Positions 10,558 to 20,475 of a stretch of 64,000 bases of DNA are shown here, piece after piece. The DNA is taken from assembly GCF_000473205.1 (NCBI RefSeq), contig NZ_KI421507.1:1027934-1091933 (forward strand). The letters run 5' to 3'. Position numbers and translations under genes: made by a program. The stretch's first letter is position 1; the number at the start of each line of letters is the position of its first letter. Source of the stretch: Pseudophaeobacter arcticus DSM 23566. GTDB lineage: Bacteria; Pseudomonadota; Alphaproteobacteria; Rhodobacterales; Rhodobacteraceae. Below the pieces are notes generated by a model, which was not told the DNA's origin, searched no databases, and was given only the letters and a program-made list of their open reading frames with translations.

Positions 10558-11340
10558 ATGTATAAGACAGTATTGATTGAACGGGACGCGCGTGGTGTCG
10601 CCACGATGACGCTGAACCGTCCGGAGAAACACAATGCGATGTCAGGCGAGATGCTGCTGGAGCTGAAAGCGGCGGCGGAGCAACTGGCCTTGGATGACGA
10701 GGTGCGGGTTGTGGTGCTGACAGGCGCAGGCAAGAGCTTTTGTGCCGGGGGCGACCTGGGGTGGATGCAGCAGCAGATGCAGGCAGATGCGGCCACCCGT
10801 GGTGCCGAAGCGCGGGTCCTGGCAGAAATGTTGCAGGTTCTGAACACGCTGCCAAAGCCACTGATCGGCGCCATCCAGGGCAATGCCTTTGGCGGTGGCG
10901 TTGGCATGGCTTCGGTCTGTGACGTGGCCATTGGCGTGGATCATTTGAAGATGGGGCTTACCGAGACCAAACTGGGTTTGATCCCGGCCACCATCGGTCC
11001 CTATGTGGTGGCCCGCATGGGAGAATCGCGCGCCCGCCGGGTCTTTATGTCGGCGCGCCTGTTTGGCGCCGCCGAAGCTGTTGAGCTGGGATTGTTGGCC
11101 AAGGCGGTCCCGGCGGCGGATCTGGCGGCGGCGGTTGAGGCCGAAGTGCTGCCCTATATGTCCTGTGCCCCCGGAGCGGTGGCGGCTGCAAAGAAGCTGA
11201 CCCGCGATCTGGGTCCCCGACTGGATGACGAGACCATCGACATGACCATTCGCGCCCTGGTCAGCCGCTGGGAAGGCGATGAGGCCTCGGAGGGGATCGG
11301 CGCCTTCTTTGACAAGCGCAAGCCGCGCTGGCAGGGGTGA
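10558..11340 (+). CDS. Enoyl-CoA hydratase/isomerase family, likely methylglutaconyl-CoA hydratase
   Basis: 260 aa, crotonase fold. It hydrates 3-methylglutaconyl-CoA to HMG-CoA if the context is a guide. Seen are LNRPEKHNAMSGEM near residue 20, the oxyanion-hole segment GKSFCAGGDLGWM near 58 and IQGNAFGGGVGMASVCDVAIG near 105, with the second half ending in a crotonase C-terminal helix (KPRWQG). It closes the leucine gene set and is followed by a terminator. Crotonases cannot be assigned to a substrate by sequence alone. Confidence 0.87.
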   Translation: MYKTVLIERDARGVATMTLNRPEKHNAMSGEMLLELKAAAEQLALDDEVRVVVLTGAGKSFCAGGDLGWMQQQMQADAATRGAEARVLAEMLQVLNTLPKPLIGAIQGNAFGGGVGMASVCDVAIGVDHLKMGLTETKLGLIPATIGPYVVARMGESRARRVFMSARLFGAAEAVELGLLAKAVPAADLAAAVEAEVLPYMSCAPGAVAAAKKLTRDLGPRLDDETIDMTIRALVSRWEGDEASEGIGAFFDKRKPRWQG

Positions 11341-11447
11341 GACTGGGCTGAGGCAGGCGTGATTGGGGCTGGATACTGGCCTGATACGGGCCAAAGCCAA
11401 ACCGGATGCAGGGCTGCGTTAACCAGTATTCTGGATGTTGGTTTTTG

Positions 11448-11480
11448 AGGCGTCGTGAAAAAGCCACGGCGCCTTTCCTT
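11448..11480 (+). terminator. Rho-independent terminator after the leucine catabolic genes
   Basis: Arms AGGCGTCGTG (11448-11457) and CACGGCGCCT (11465-11474) pair over 10 bp with one G-T wobble and a 7-base A-rich loop, followed by TTTCCTT. It lies 108 bases after the hydratase stop codon. Confidence 0.8.
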
Positions 11481-11640
11481 ATGCAAATAATAAGAATTTA
11501 ACTCCTGCTGGCCCAAATAGCGCTAAGTGATGCCGCAGGGTCGCGACTTGTGCAGAAAGCCACTTTCTTCACCATTGGTTTGGTTGACGATAGGGGGGGG
11601 TGCGAGTAGACACATGCGCAAGTCAACACGCCAATTGACG

Positions 11641-11660
11641 GCGCGCGAGAATCCGCGCGC
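11641..11660 (+). promoter_or_regulatory. G/C hairpin in the nuoA leader
   Basis: GCGCGCG (11641-11647) and CGCGCGC (11654-11660) form a perfect 7-bp stem around AGAATC, ending 5 bases before the nuoA ribosome site AAGGAG (11666-11671). It has no T-tract, so it is not a terminator. It may stabilise the nuo mRNA 5' end or influence ribosome access. Confidence 0.4.
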
Positions 11661-11677
11661 TCGGAAAGGAGCCACTC

Positions 11678-12043
11678 GTGGAAGAGATGTTGCGGGAATA
11701 CCTCCCGATCTTGGTGTTTCTGGTCGTCGCGGTCGGCCTAGGAATTGTTCTTATTCTGGCGGCAGTTGTGCTCGCCGTTCGCAATCCTGACCCGGAAAAA
11801 GTCAGCGCCTATGAATGTGGTTTCAACGCTTTTGATGACGCCCGAATGAAATTCGATGTGCGATTTTATCTGGTCTCGATTCTTTTCATCATTTTTGATC
11901 TGGAAATTGCCTTCCTGTTTCCCTGGGCCGTTGGCTTCAAGGATATGAGCGATACCGGTTTCTGGTCGATGATGGTGTTTCTGGCCGTTCTGACCATTGG
12001 TTTTGCCTATGAGTGGAAAAAGGGAGCTCTGGAATGGGAGTGA
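11678..12043 (+). CDS. nuoA: NADH-quinone oxidoreductase subunit A
   Basis: 121 aa, three membrane helices (about residues 8-30, 62-82, 90-110), with the conserved NuoA segment [26 protein letters not shown] including the Cys of the loop that lies near the quinone site. It is part of the membrane arm of complex I. The start is GTG with AAGGAG six bases upstream. First gene of the nuo operon; overlaps nuoB by 10 bases. Confidence 0.97.
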   Translation: MEEMLREYLPILVFLVVAVGLGIVLILAAVVLAVRNPDPEKVSAYECGFNAFDDARMKFDVRFYLVSILFIIFDLEIAFLFPWAVGFKDMSDTGFWSMMVFLAVLTIGFAYEWKKGALEWE

Positions 12044-12567
12044 TGACCGGGGCCAATACCGCTGGGATCGACAAGGAAGTTGCCACCCAGGCGCTGAACG
12101 CAGAGCTGCAGGACAAAGGCTTTCTGCTGACCTCGACTGAAGACATCATCAACTGGGCCCGCACCGGGTCGCTGCACTGGATGACCTTTGGTCTGGCCTG
12201 CTGCGCGGTTGAGATGATGCATACTTCGATGCCGCGCTATGATGCCGAACGTTTTGGCATTGCCCCGCGCGCCTCGCCGCGTCAGTCGGATGTGATGATC
12301 GTTGCGGGGACCCTGACCAACAAGATGGCACCCGCGTTGCGCAAGGTTTACGACCAGATGCCCGAGCCACGTTATGTGATCTCGATGGGCTCCTGCGCCA
12401 ATGGCGGTGGTTACTATCACTACAGCTATTCGGTTGTGCGTGGTTGTGACCGTATTGTGCCTGTCGATATCTACGTGCCGGGCTGCCCGCCCACCGCTGA
12501 GGCCCTGCTCTATGGGTTGATGCAGTTGCAGCGCAAAATCCGCCGTACCGGCACCCTGGTGCGCTAA
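12034..12567 (+). CDS. nuoB: NADH-quinone oxidoreductase subunit B
   Basis: 177 aa; carries the last iron-sulfur cluster (N2) before quinone. Cluster ligands are visible as the tandem Cys in [11 protein letters not shown], the Cys in [12 protein letters not shown] and the Cys in [11 protein letters not shown]. The start at 12034 (MGVMTG) overlaps nuoA and follows GGGAG at 12022-12026. A second ATG at 12043 (MTGANTAG), which overlaps the nuoA stop as TGATG, is equally possible. An in-frame ATG at 12013 inside nuoA is less likely. Confidence 0.96.
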   Translation: MGVMTGANTAGIDKEVATQALNAELQDKGFLLTSTEDIINWARTGSLHWMTFGLACCAVEMMHTSMPRYDAERFGIAPRASPRQSDVMIVAGTLTNKMAPALRKVYDQMPEPRYVISMGSCANGGGYYHYSYSVVRGCDRIVPVDIYVPGCPPTAEALLYGLMQLQRKIRRTGTLVR

Positions 12568-12590
12568 GCGATCTGGCTGGAGAGACATAA

Positions 12591-13196
12591 ATGACTGAAG
12601 CACTGCAAGAACTTGGCACTCAGATCGCAGCCAAACGCCCCGACTGTGTATTGTCCTGGGATATTGCCTTTGATGAGCTGACCGTCGATGTGGCCCCGGC
12701 CAATATCGTCGGGCTGGTTGAGTTTCTGAAGACCGACAATAATTGCAAGTTTTCCTCGCTGGTGGATATCACTGCGGTGGATTACCCCGAACGTGGTAAA
12801 CGCTTTGATGTGGTCTATCACTTCCTGTCGATGTACCAAAACCAGCGCATTCGCCTGCGGGTCTCGGTGCGTGAAGACGACATGGTGCCCTCGATTGTCG
12901 ATGTGCACCCTTCGGCCAATTGGTTCGAGCGCGAAGTTTTCGACATGTTTGGCATTTTGTTCTCCGGCCACCCGGATCTGCGCCGCATCCTGACCGACTA
13001 TGGCTTTCGCGGCTATCCACTGCGCAAGGATTTCCCCACCACGGGCTATACCGAGGTCCGCTACGACGAGGCCGAAAAGCGCGTTGTCTATGAACCGGTA
13101 AGCCTGGTGCAGGAATACCGCCAGTTTGATTTCATGTCTCCCTGGGAGGGTGCAGAATACATCCTGCCCGGTGATGAAAAAGAGGGGGCAAAATGA
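12591..13196 (+). CDS. nuoC: NADH-quinone oxidoreductase subunit C
   Basis: 201 aa, the 30-kDa-type subunit of the hydrophilic arm that contacts NuoD and NuoB. It has the family signature [14 protein letters not shown] near residue 66 and the conserved [29 protein letters not shown] near 106, ending in a short charged tail. NuoC is separate from NuoD here, as usual in alphaproteobacteria, not fused as in E. coli. The stop overlaps the nuoD start by 4 bases. Confidence 0.96.
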   Translation: MTEALQELGTQIAAKRPDCVLSWDIAFDELTVDVAPANIVGLVEFLKTDNNCKFSSLVDITAVDYPERGKRFDVVYHFLSMYQNQRIRLRVSVREDDMVPSIVDVHPSANWFEREVFDMFGILFSGHPDLRRILTDYGFRGYPLRKDFPTTGYTEVRYDEAEKRVVYEPVSLVQEYRQFDFMSPWEGAEYILPGDEKEGAK

Positions 13197-14407
13197 TGGA
13201 CGGTTCTAAATTCGACGACGCCCAGACTGGCGAACAGAAGATCCGTAACTTTAACATCAACTTCGGACCCCAGCACCCGGCGGCGCACGGCGTGTTGCGT
13301 CTGGTGCTTGAGCTGGACGGCGAGATCGTGGAACGCTGCGATCCCCATATCGGCCTGCTGCACCGTGGCACCGAAAAGCTGATGGAAAGCCGCACCTATC
13401 TGCAAAACCTGCCGTATTTTGACCGCCTCGACTATGTGGCGCCGATGAACCAGGAACATGCCTGGTGTCTGGCGATTGAGAAACTCACCGGTGTAGAAGT
13501 GCCCCGCCGTGGCTCGCTGATCCGGGTGTTGTATTCCGAGATTGGCCGCATTCTGAACCACCTGCTGAACGTGACCACCCAGGCCATGGACGTGGGGGCG
13601 CTGACGCCGCCGCTCTGGGGCTTTGAAGAGCGCGAAAAGCTGATGGTGTTTTACGAGCGCGCCTGTGGCGCACGTCTGCACGCAGCCTATTTCCGTCCCG
13701 GCGGTGTGCATCAGGACATTCCCGATGATCTGCTGGATGATATCGACCTCTGGGCGCTCGAGTTTCCCAAGGTACTGGCCGATATCGACGGGTTGCTGAC
13801 CGAAAACCGGATTTTCAAACAGCGGAATTGCGACATTGGCGTGGTCACCGAGCAAGAGATCCTGGACTGGGGCTTTTCCGGCGTCATGGTGCGTGGCTCT
13901 GGCATGGCCTGGGATCTGCGCCGCGCACAGCCCTATGAGTGCTATGACGAGTTTGAGTTCCAGATCCCCGTGGGCAAGAACGGCGACTGCTATGATCGCT
14001 ATCTGGTGCGCATGGAAGAGATGCGCCAATCCCTGTCGATCATCCGTCAGGCCATCGCAAAACTGCGCGAGGCCACTGGCGATGTGATGGCACGGGGCAA
14101 GCTGAGCCCGCCCAAACGGGGTGACATGAAGACCTCGATGGAGAGCCTCATTCACCACTTTAAACTCTACACCGAGGGCTTCCATGTGCCCGCCGGTGAG
14201 GTCTATGTCGCCGTAGAAGCCCCCAAGGGTGAATTTGGCGTCTATCTGGTGGCAGATGGCACCAACAAACCCTACCGCAGCAAAATTCGCGCGCCGGGTT
14301 TCCTGCATCTGCAAGCCATGGACCACGTTGCAAAAGGCCACCAGCTGGCCGACGTCGCTGCCATCATCGGCACCATGGACGTCGTATTTGGAGAGATTGA
14401 CCGCTAA
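13193..14407 (+). CDS. nuoD: NADH-quinone oxidoreductase subunit D
   Basis: 404 aa, the 49-kDa-type subunit that forms the quinone-binding cavity with NuoB. The N-terminal loop [18 protein letters not shown] contains the conserved quinone-site His pair. [19 protein letters not shown] and the Tyr-containing [13 protein letters not shown] follow. The C-terminal end DVVFGEIDR is typical. It is related to hydrogenase large subunits but has lost the NiFe Cys ligands. Stop and nuoE start share one base (TAATG). Confidence 0.97.
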   Translation: MMDGSKFDDAQTGEQKIRNFNINFGPQHPAAHGVLRLVLELDGEIVERCDPHIGLLHRGTEKLMESRTYLQNLPYFDRLDYVAPMNQEHAWCLAIEKLTGVEVPRRGSLIRVLYSEIGRILNHLLNVTTQAMDVGALTPPLWGFEEREKLMVFYERACGARLHAAYFRPGGVHQDIPDDLLDDIDLWALEFPKVLADIDGLLTENRIFKQRNCDIGVVTEQEILDWGFSGVMVRGSGMAWDLRRAQPYECYDEFEFQIPVGKNGDCYDRYLVRMEEMRQSLSIIRQAIAKLREATGDVMARGKLSPPKRGDMKTSMESLIHHFKLYTEGFHVPAGEVYVAVEAPKGEFGVYLVADGTNKPYRSKIRAPGFLHLQAMDHVAKGHQLADVAAIIGTMDVVFGEIDR

Positions 14408-15564
14408 TGCTTCGTCGCCTTCATTCCGAACAGCCCGAAAGCTTTGCTTTCACGCCCGCGAACCAGACCTGGGCCGAGGCGCAGTTGACCAAATTCCCCG
14501 AAGGCCGTCAGGCCTCGGCTGTGATCCCGCTGTTGTGGCGGGCGCAGGAACAGGAAGGCTGGGTCTCCAAGCCGGCGATTGAATATATTGCCGATATGCT
14601 GGGTATGGCCTATATCCGCGTGCTGGAAGTCGCCTCGTTCTACTTCATGTTCCAGATGCAGCCCACCGGATCGGTGGCGCATGTGCAGATCTGTGGCACC
14701 CTGTCCTGCATGATCTGTGGCGCCGAGGATCTGATCGCGGTCTGCAAGGACAAGATCGCGGCCAAACCGCATACCCTGTCGGCGGATGGCAAATTCAGCT
14801 GGGAAGAGGTCGAATGTCTGGGCGCCTGCACCAATGCGCCAATGGCGCAGATTGGCAAAGATTACTTTGAGGATCTCACGGCAGAGGGCTTTGCTCAGAT
14901 GCTGGATGATCTGGCAGCTGGTAAAGTGGTTGTGCCGGGACCGCAGAATGGCCGCTACGCAGCCGAGCCAAAGTCCGGCCTGACCTCGCTCTCCGAATAT
15001 GACAGCGGTAAAACGCAGTATAACGCTTCGGCGCAGCTGGCGATGGATATTGGCGACAGCGTCAAACGGATCCAGGGCGACGAAGTGCCGTTGCTGACCC
15101 CTTGGGTTGGCAAGGATGGTGTGGTTGCCGGCCGTGCAGCCGCCGATCAGCCTCCCAAAGCCCCCGAGGCACCCAAGCCGGTTGCCAAACAGCTGGAAGA
15201 GGCGAAAAAGCCCGCACCTGCAGCACAAACCGCACCTGCAAAAACGCCTGTCGCAGCTGAAGAGGTCGCCGAGGTTGAACCCGAGACGCTGAAAGAGGCG
15301 CGCGGTGGTTTGCCCGATGATCTGAAACTGCTGAAAGGCGTTGGTCCCAAGCTGGAGCAGACCCTGAATGACCTTGGCTTTTTCCACTTTGATCAGATTG
15401 CCGCCTGGAGCGAGGCCGAAGTGGCCTGGGTTGACAGCCGTCTGAAGTTCAAAGGCCGGATCGAACGGGATGGCTGGATTGCACAGGCGGCAAAACTGGC
15501 GGTGGGCGACGTGACCGAATTTGCCAAGAAGGCCAAAAAAGACGGTCGTTACGACGACGAATAA
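14407..15564 (+). CDS. nuoE: NADH-quinone oxidoreductase subunit E with C-terminal helix-hairpin-helix-like extension
   Basis: 385 aa, about twice the usual NuoE length. Residues 1-180 are the thioredoxin-like subunit with the 2Fe-2S (N1a) ligands Cys96, Cys101, Cys137 and Cys141. Residues about 245-300 are an Ala/Pro/Lys/Glu-rich linker. Residues about 302-370 form a compact domain, [21 protein letters not shown], with a GVGPKLE hairpin of helix-hairpin-helix type seen elsewhere in DNA-binding proteins and in alphaproteobacterial ribosomal protein L21 tails. The extension is known to me in Rhodobacterales NuoE; its role is unknown. Confidence 0.95.
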   Translation: MLRRLHSEQPESFAFTPANQTWAEAQLTKFPEGRQASAVIPLLWRAQEQEGWVSKPAIEYIADMLGMAYIRVLEVASFYFMFQMQPTGSVAHVQICGTLSCMICGAEDLIAVCKDKIAAKPHTLSADGKFSWEEVECLGACTNAPMAQIGKDYFEDLTAEGFAQMLDDLAAGKVVVPGPQNGRYAAEPKSGLTSLSEYDSGKTQYNASAQLAMDIGDSVKRIQGDEVPLLTPWVGKDGVVAGRAAADQPPKAPEAPKPVAKQLEEAKKPAPAAQTAPAKTPVAAEEVAEVEPETLKEARGGLPDDLKLLKGVGPKLEQTLNDLGFFHFDQIAAWSEAEVAWVDSRLKFKGRIERDGWIAQAAKLAVGDVTEFAKKAKKDGRYDDE

Positions 15565-15615
15565 TCTACTTGGCCGTTCCATTGGGGCGGGCAGGGACCA
15601 AACACGAGGACCTGA

Positions 15616-15855
15616 ATGAGCGTTGATCTGGATAGGACGATCGCAGCAAAGGGGCGGCACATCTCATTGGTGATTGCCGGAACCATGCTGGCCTGGTTGG
15701 CCCTGACCATGATCATTGGCCCGGCGATTGGAATGCCTGGTCGTTACGCGCTTTTGTTTGATTTTGCCGCGCTTGCGGGGCTGATCTATGCATTGGTCAA
15801 CATAGTGCAACTCTGGCGCATGCGTCAGGCCAGTAAAAACGAAAACCAAGGGTAG
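15616..15855 (+). CDS. Small two-helix membrane protein (DUF5337 type) in the nuo operon
   Basis: 79 aa with two hydrophobic segments, about residues 17-36 and 44-64, and a polar, basic C-terminus. It resembles the DUF5337 proteins found between nuoE and nuoF in Rhodobacterales. It lies 6 bases before nuoF and is surely co-transcribed. The function is unknown; a supernumerary or assembly role for complex I is a guess from position only. Confidence 0.78.
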   Translation: MSVDLDRTIAAKGRHISLVIAGTMLAWLALTMIIGPAIGMPGRYALLFDFAALAGLIYALVNIVQLWRMRQASKNENQG

Positions 15856-15861
15856 GCAGAC

Positions 15862-17160
15862 ATGCTGAAGGACCAGGACCGGATCTTTACCAACCTCTAC
15901 GGTATGCATGAGCGCACCCTCAAAGGTGCCCAGGCGCGAGGCCATTGGGATGGTACATCGGGGATCATCGACAAAGGCCGCGATTGGATCATCCAGACGA
16001 TGAAGGATTCAGGTCTGCGGGGCCGTGGTGGTGCGGGTTTCCCCACTGGTCTGAAATGGTCTTTCATGCCGAAAGAGAGCGACGGGCGCCCTTCGTATCT
16101 GGTGATCAACGCCGATGAATCCGAACCTGGCACCTGCAAAGACCGCGAAATCATGCGCCATGATCCGCATACGCTGATCGAGGGCGCGCTGATCGCCAGC
16201 TTCGCGATGCAGGCGCATACCTGCTACATCTACCTGCGCGGCGAATATATCCGCGAGCGCGAGGCGCTGCAGGCTGCCATTGACGAATGTTATGACAAGG
16301 GCCTTCTGGGCAAAAACGCAGCCGGATCGGGCTGGGATTTTGACCTCTTCCTGCATCACGGTGCCGGCGCCTATATCTGCGGTGAAGAAACCGCCCTGAT
16401 CGAAAGCCTTGAAGGCAAGAAGGGTATGCCCCGGATGAAGCCGCCATTCCCGGCTGGCGCGGGTCTGTATGGCTGCCCCACCACAGTGAACAACGTGGAA
16501 TCCATTGCCGTTGTGCCCACCATCCTGCGCCGCGGCGCCGATTGGTTTGCAGGCTTTGGTCGCCCCAACAATGCCGGCACCAAGCTGTTTGCGATTTCTG
16601 GCCACGTCAACAACCCTTGTGTGGTTGAAGAAGCCATGTCGATTTCCTTTGAAGAGCTGATTGAAAAGCACTGCGGTGGCATTCGCGGCGGCTGGGACAA
16701 TCTGCTGGCGGTGATCCCCGGTGGCTCCTCTGTGCCTTGTGTGCGCGGTGAAAACATGCGCGATGCGATCATGGATTTTGACTACCTGCGCGGCGAGCTG
16801 GGCTCGGGCCTAGGCACCGCTGCGGTCATCGTGATGGATAAACAGACCGATATCATCAAGGCGATCTGGCGTCTGGCGAAATTCTACAAACACGAAAGCT
16901 GTGGCCAGTGTACGCCTTGCCGCGAAGGCACCGGCTGGATGATGCGGGTAATGGACCGTCTGGTCAAAGGCGAGGCGGATCTGGAAGAAATCGACATGCT
17001 TTGGGATGTGACCAAACAGGTCGAAGGCCACACCATCTGTGCTCTGGGCGATGCGGCGGCCTGGCCCATTCAGGGGTTGATCCGCAATTTCCGCGAGGAA
17101 ATCGAAGACCGTATCAAGGCGCAAAAAACCGGCCGTAAAAGTGCCATCGCCGCTGAATGA
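15862..17160 (+). CDS. nuoF: NADH-quinone oxidoreductase subunit F
   Basis: 432 aa; binds NADH, FMN and the N3 4Fe-4S cluster. Seen are the FMN/NADH glycine loop [16 protein letters not shown] near residue 52, [21 protein letters not shown] near 171, the cluster motif [16 protein letters not shown] near 345 and the fourth Cys in [13 protein letters not shown] near 390. It receives hydride from NADH at the tip of the hydrophilic arm. It is followed by non-nuo genes before nuoG. Confidence 0.97.
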   Translation: MLKDQDRIFTNLYGMHERTLKGAQARGHWDGTSGIIDKGRDWIIQTMKDSGLRGRGGAGFPTGLKWSFMPKESDGRPSYLVINADESEPGTCKDREIMRHDPHTLIEGALIASFAMQAHTCYIYLRGEYIREREALQAAIDECYDKGLLGKNAAGSGWDFDLFLHHGAGAYICGEETALIESLEGKKGMPRMKPPFPAGAGLYGCPTTVNNVESIAVVPTILRRGADWFAGFGRPNNAGTKLFAISGHVNNPCVVEEAMSISFEELIEKHCGGIRGGWDNLLAVIPGGSSVPCVRGENMRDAIMDFDYLRGELGSGLGTAAVIVMDKQTDIIKAIWRLAKFYKHESCGQCTPCREGTGWMMRVMDRLVKGEADLEEIDMLWDVTKQVEGHTICALGDAAAWPIQGLIRNFREEIEDRIKAQKTGRKSAIAAE

Positions 17161-17180
17161 ATAAGGGTAGGGGACGGATG

Positions 17181-17525
17181 ATGAGTGTAGATATCAGGTT
17201 ACTGGCGGTTGCCTTTGTGTCTGTCGGGCTTGTGGCTGGCTGCAGCGATAGGGAGTCCCGCCCGGTCTTTGATGGCGTCGCCTTCCGTACCAAGGCCTCT
17301 GTCGTGGATAAGAAGATCTCGCGCGCGTTGTTTGAGGCCGAAGTCTATGATGTTGCGGCCTCGCCTTTGGGCGCACGGGAAGCCATGCGCTATGCCGGCA
17401 CCACCTATTGTATCAAAAACTACGGCACTTCCAGAATTGACTGGCTGATTGATCTGGACGATCCCGAAGCGCCACTGCCGCGCGATGGCGACAATGCTCT
17501 GCTGCGGGGGACATGCAACCCGTGA
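17181..17525 (+). CDS. Small predicted lipoprotein in the nuo operon, unknown function
   Basis: 114 aa. MSVDIRLLAVAFVSVGLVAGC is a lipoprotein signal ending in the lipobox LVAGC, so the mature protein would be lipidated at that Cys. The rest is soluble with two further Cys (TYCIKNY, RGTCNP) that may pair. Possible starts are the ATG overlapping the nuoF stop (17157), 17178 and 17181. AGGGGA at 17169-17174 best fits 17181. I do not recognise the family. Confidence 0.65.
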   Translation: MSVDIRLLAVAFVSVGLVAGCSDRESRPVFDGVAFRTKASVVDKKISRALFEAEVYDVAASPLGAREAMRYAGTTYCIKNYGTSRIDWLIDLDDPEAPLPRDGDNALLRGTCNP

Positions 17526-17623
17526 GCGGATTGTTGGCATATCCTGGCCATATGGCCGGAGCGTTATTGCATATCGCTGCCGGGTCTTGGCGTTTTGGAC
17601 TCTCCAACTCACAGGAGAGATCA

Positions 17624-18052
17624 ATGACGCATGGCCAACAAAGACCAACTCTGCTTGCTCCGCTGTTTTTTGCAGCGGCTGTTCTGTTTCCGATGACAAC
17701 GGCGGCGGCAAAGCCCTCGTTGCGGGACATTCCCGAGATCGAAGACCCGCTGTTTGCCGTGGCCCTGGCCAAGGAGGTCGCGGATCACTGCGACAGCCTG
17801 GGGGCGCGGCTTTTTAGAGGTATCGGAGAGCTGCGTCGGCTGCGCTCCCATGCCAATTCGCTGGGCTATGCCGATAGCGAAATCCGGGCCTATATCGAAT
17901 CCGACGTAGAAAAGGCCCGGATGCGGGCAAAGGGCGAACAGCTGCTCAATGCGAGCGGTGTCTCTTATGACGATCCAGAAACATTCTGCGCGTTTGGTCG
18001 TGCGGAAATACAGAAAAACAGCGCGATCGGCGCGTTACTGAGGGCGAAATAG
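17624..18052 (+). CDS. Small secreted protein (DUF5333 type) in the nuo operon
   Basis: 142 aa with a signal peptide (PTLLAPLFFAAAVLFPMTTAAA) and a helical mature domain containing two Cys (DHCDSLG and TFCAFGR), plausibly a disulfide. It resembles DUF5333 proteins seen between nuoF and nuoG in Rhodobacterales. The start at 17624 is chosen because AGGAGAG lies at 17613-17619; the frame is open further upstream without a ribosome site. It ends 3 bases before nuoG. Function unknown. Confidence 0.75.
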   Translation: MTHGQQRPTLLAPLFFAAAVLFPMTTAAAKPSLRDIPEIEDPLFAVALAKEVADHCDSLGARLFRGIGELRRLRSHANSLGYADSEIRAYIESDVEKARMRAKGEQLLNASGVSYDDPETFCAFGRAEIQKNSAIGALLRAK

Positions 18053-18055
18053 ACC

Positions 18056-20086
18056 ATGTCTGACCTCCGCAAGATTAACATTGACGGAACCGAGGTAGAG
18101 GTGGATGGGGCGATGACCCTGATCCAGGCCTGCGAAGAGGCCGGGGTGGAAATCCCGCGTTTTTGCTACCATGAGCGCCTGTCGATTGCCGGCAATTGCC
18201 GCATGTGCCTGGTTGAGGTTGTCGGCGGCCCGCCCAAACCAGCGGCCTCCTGTGCGATGCAGGTGCGCGATCTGCGCCCCGGTCCCGAAGGTCAGGCACC
18301 ACAGGTCAAGACCAATTCACCCATGGTCAAAAAGGCCCGCGAAGGCGTGATGGAATTCATGCTGATCAACCACCCGCTGGATTGCCCGATCTGCGATCAA
18401 GGCGGCGAATGTGATCTGCAGGATCAGGCAATGGCTTACGGCGTTGATTTCTCGCGCTTCCGCGAGCCCAAACGGGCGGTGGATGATCTGAACCTCGGGC
18501 CACTTGTATCGACCGCGATGACCCGCTGCATCAGCTGCACCCGCTGTGTGCGCTTCACCTCCGAGGTGGCCGGGATCACCCAGATGGGCCAGACAGGCCG
18601 CGGTGAAGATGCTGAAATCACCAGCTACCTGAACGAGACTTTGGACAGCAACCTGCAGGGCAATATCATTGATCTGTGCCCGGTTGGCGCGCTGACCTCA
18701 AAGCCCTATGCCTTTAGCGCCCGTCCCTGGGAGCTGACCAAGACCGAAACCATCGACGTGATGGATGCGCTTGGCGCGAACATTCGGGTCGACACCAAGG
18801 GCCGCGAAGTGATGCGGATCCTGCCGCGCAACAATGATGCGGTGAACGAAGAGTGGATCTCCGACAAGACCCGTTTTGTCTGGGATGGCCTGCGTCGCCA
18901 GCGTCTGGATCGCCCCTATGTGCGCGTTGACGGCAAGCTCAAACCCGCCAGCTGGCCAGAGGCATTGACCGCCGCCGCCACCGCGATGAAGGGCAAAAAG
19001 CTGGCTGGCCTGATTGGGGATCTGGTCCCGGTCGAAGCGGCCTTTGCCCTGAAACAACTGGTCGAAGGACTGGGTGGCAAGGTGGAATGCCGCACTGACA
19101 ATGCCCGCCTGCCTATCGGCAACCGGGCAGGCTATGTTGGCACCGCGACCATCGAAGATATCGACAGCGCCAAGGCGATCATGCTGATCGGAACGGACCC
19201 ACGCAATGAATCTCCGGTGCTGAATGCGCGGATCCGCCGGGCCTGGATCAACGGGGCGACGGTTGGACTGGTTGGTGAAGCCGTCGATCTGACCTATGAC
19301 TACACCCACCTAGGGGGGGATCGCGCAGCTCTGGAAGCATTGCATAGCGCTGATCATTCCGGTGCTTTGGCCAAAGAAACCCTGGTTATTGTCGGGCAGG
19401 GCGCGTTGCGCGAAGCCGACGGTCTGGCGGTTCTGGCCCATGCGCAGAAATTCGCAGCCGATACCGGCTCCAAGCTGATGGTTCTGCACACCGCAGCCGC
19501 GCGGGTGGGGGCCATGGACATTGGTGCGGTGACCGAAGGGGGCATGGCTGCGGCCATTGATGGCGCCGAGGTGATCTATAACCTGGGCGCTGACGAGGTC
19601 GAAATCGACAGCTCTGAAAACGGTGGCGCCTTTGTGATCTATCAGGGATCGCACGGTGACCGGGGCGCACACCGCGCTGATGTGATCCTGCCAGGGGCGG
19701 CCTACACCGAAGAAAGTGGTCTGTTTGTGAACACCGAAGGGCGTCCTCAGCTGGCACTGCGTGCAGGTTTTGCGCCCGGTGAGGCCAAGGAAAACTGGGC
19801 AATCCTGCGGGCGCTGAGCGCCGAACTGGATGCAACTTTGGCCTATGATTCACTGGCGCAGCTACGCCAGGCGCTGGTGGCAGAGGTGCCGCACCTGGCC
19901 CAGATTGACCAGGTCATTGAGAACGAAGGCGCGGCACTGGAGCTGGAGCCAATGGGCAAGGCGGCATTCCTGCCTGCGGTCAAGGATTTCTACCTGACCA
20001 ACCCAATTGCCCGGTCCTCGCAGGTGATGGCTGAGCTTTCGGCAAACGCCAAGGCCCGCCGGGCTGAGAAGATCGCGGCAGAGTGA
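18056..20086 (+). CDS. nuoG: NADH-quinone oxidoreductase subunit G
   Basis: 676 aa, the largest hydrophilic subunit. The N-terminal 2Fe-2S domain has Cys37, Cys48, Cys51 and Cys66. A His-containing 4Fe-4S site follows ([14 protein letters not shown]), then [10 protein letters not shown] with CPVGAL for the next cluster. The C-terminal two thirds resemble a molybdopterin oxidoreductase without cofactor. The length matches mitochondrial-type NuoG and is shorter than the E. coli form. It overlaps the next gene by 4 bases. Confidence 0.96.
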   Translation: MSDLRKINIDGTEVEVDGAMTLIQACEEAGVEIPRFCYHERLSIAGNCRMCLVEVVGGPPKPAASCAMQVRDLRPGPEGQAPQVKTNSPMVKKAREGVMEFMLINHPLDCPICDQGGECDLQDQAMAYGVDFSRFREPKRAVDDLNLGPLVSTAMTRCISCTRCVRFTSEVAGITQMGQTGRGEDAEITSYLNETLDSNLQGNIIDLCPVGALTSKPYAFSARPWELTKTETIDVMDALGANIRVDTKGREVMRILPRNNDAVNEEWISDKTRFVWDGLRRQRLDRPYVRVDGKLKPASWPEALTAAATAMKGKKLAGLIGDLVPVEAAFALKQLVEGLGGKVECRTDNARLPIGNRAGYVGTATIEDIDSAKAIMLIGTDPRNESPVLNARIRRAWINGATVGLVGEAVDLTYDYTHLGGDRAALEALHSADHSGALAKETLVIVGQGALREADGLAVLAHAQKFAADTGSKLMVLHTAAARVGAMDIGAVTEGGMAAAIDGAEVIYNLGADEVEIDSSENGGAFVIYQGSHGDRGAHRADVILPGAAYTEESGLFVNTEGRPQLALRAGFAPGEAKENWAILRALSAELDATLAYDSLAQLRQALVAEVPHLAQIDQVIENEGAALELEPMGKAAFLPAVKDFYLTNPIARSSQVMAELSANAKARRAEKIAAE

Positions 20087-20469
20087 TCCGCGTGGCACTC
20101 ATATCATCTTTGACGCTGGCGGGCTGTGCCCCGATCCCCGGCGGTTCAGCTGACGGGTTCGATCCTGATTACCACGGGGTGCGGACCAGTTTGCTGGAAG
20201 GCGATCTGGTGCAATTTCATGTGACCATGTCTGGCGCCCGGTCGGGCTCGGATGTGGATGACTACGCCGAATGTGCGGCGGCACAATATGCGCTGATCCG
20301 GGGTTACGGGTTTGCGCGCCACGTACGCACAACAATGAAACAAGCGGGTGGCAATCAGACGGCCGATGCGGTCTACACGATTTCGCCCTCCCTACCGCGC
20401 GGATTGCGCACCATCGACGCAGAAGTCGTGGTGGCAAATTGCGCGGCAAACGGAATACCTACGGTGTGA
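20083..20469 (+). CDS. Small predicted lipoprotein between nuoG and nuoH, unknown function
   Basis: 128 aa starting at a GTG that overlaps the nuoG stop (GTGA). The very short signal [15 protein letters not shown] ends in a lipobox. The mature part has Cys residues in YAECAAAQ and VVANCAAN. It ends 6 bases before nuoH, so it is within the operon. Such a lipoprotein between nuoG and nuoH is, to my knowledge, usual in Rhodobacterales, but no function is known. Confidence 0.68.
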   Translation: MIRVALISSLTLAGCAPIPGGSADGFDPDYHGVRTSLLEGDLVQFHVTMSGARSGSDVDDYAECAAAQYALIRGYGFARHVRTTMKQAGGNQTADAVYTISPSLPRGLRTIDAEVVVANCAANGIPTV

Positions 20470-20475
20470 GGACCT

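Larger units (their letters stand above)
11341..11677. other. Intergenic region between the leucine genes and nuoA
   Basis: 337 bases holding the terminator of the leucine genes (11448-11480), then an A/T-rich stretch (AATAATAAGAATTTAAC at 11486-11502) and the presumed nuo promoter region, including a TTGACG at about 11584 as a possible -35. A G/C hairpin lies at 11641-11660. No gene is seen. Confidence 0.6.
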
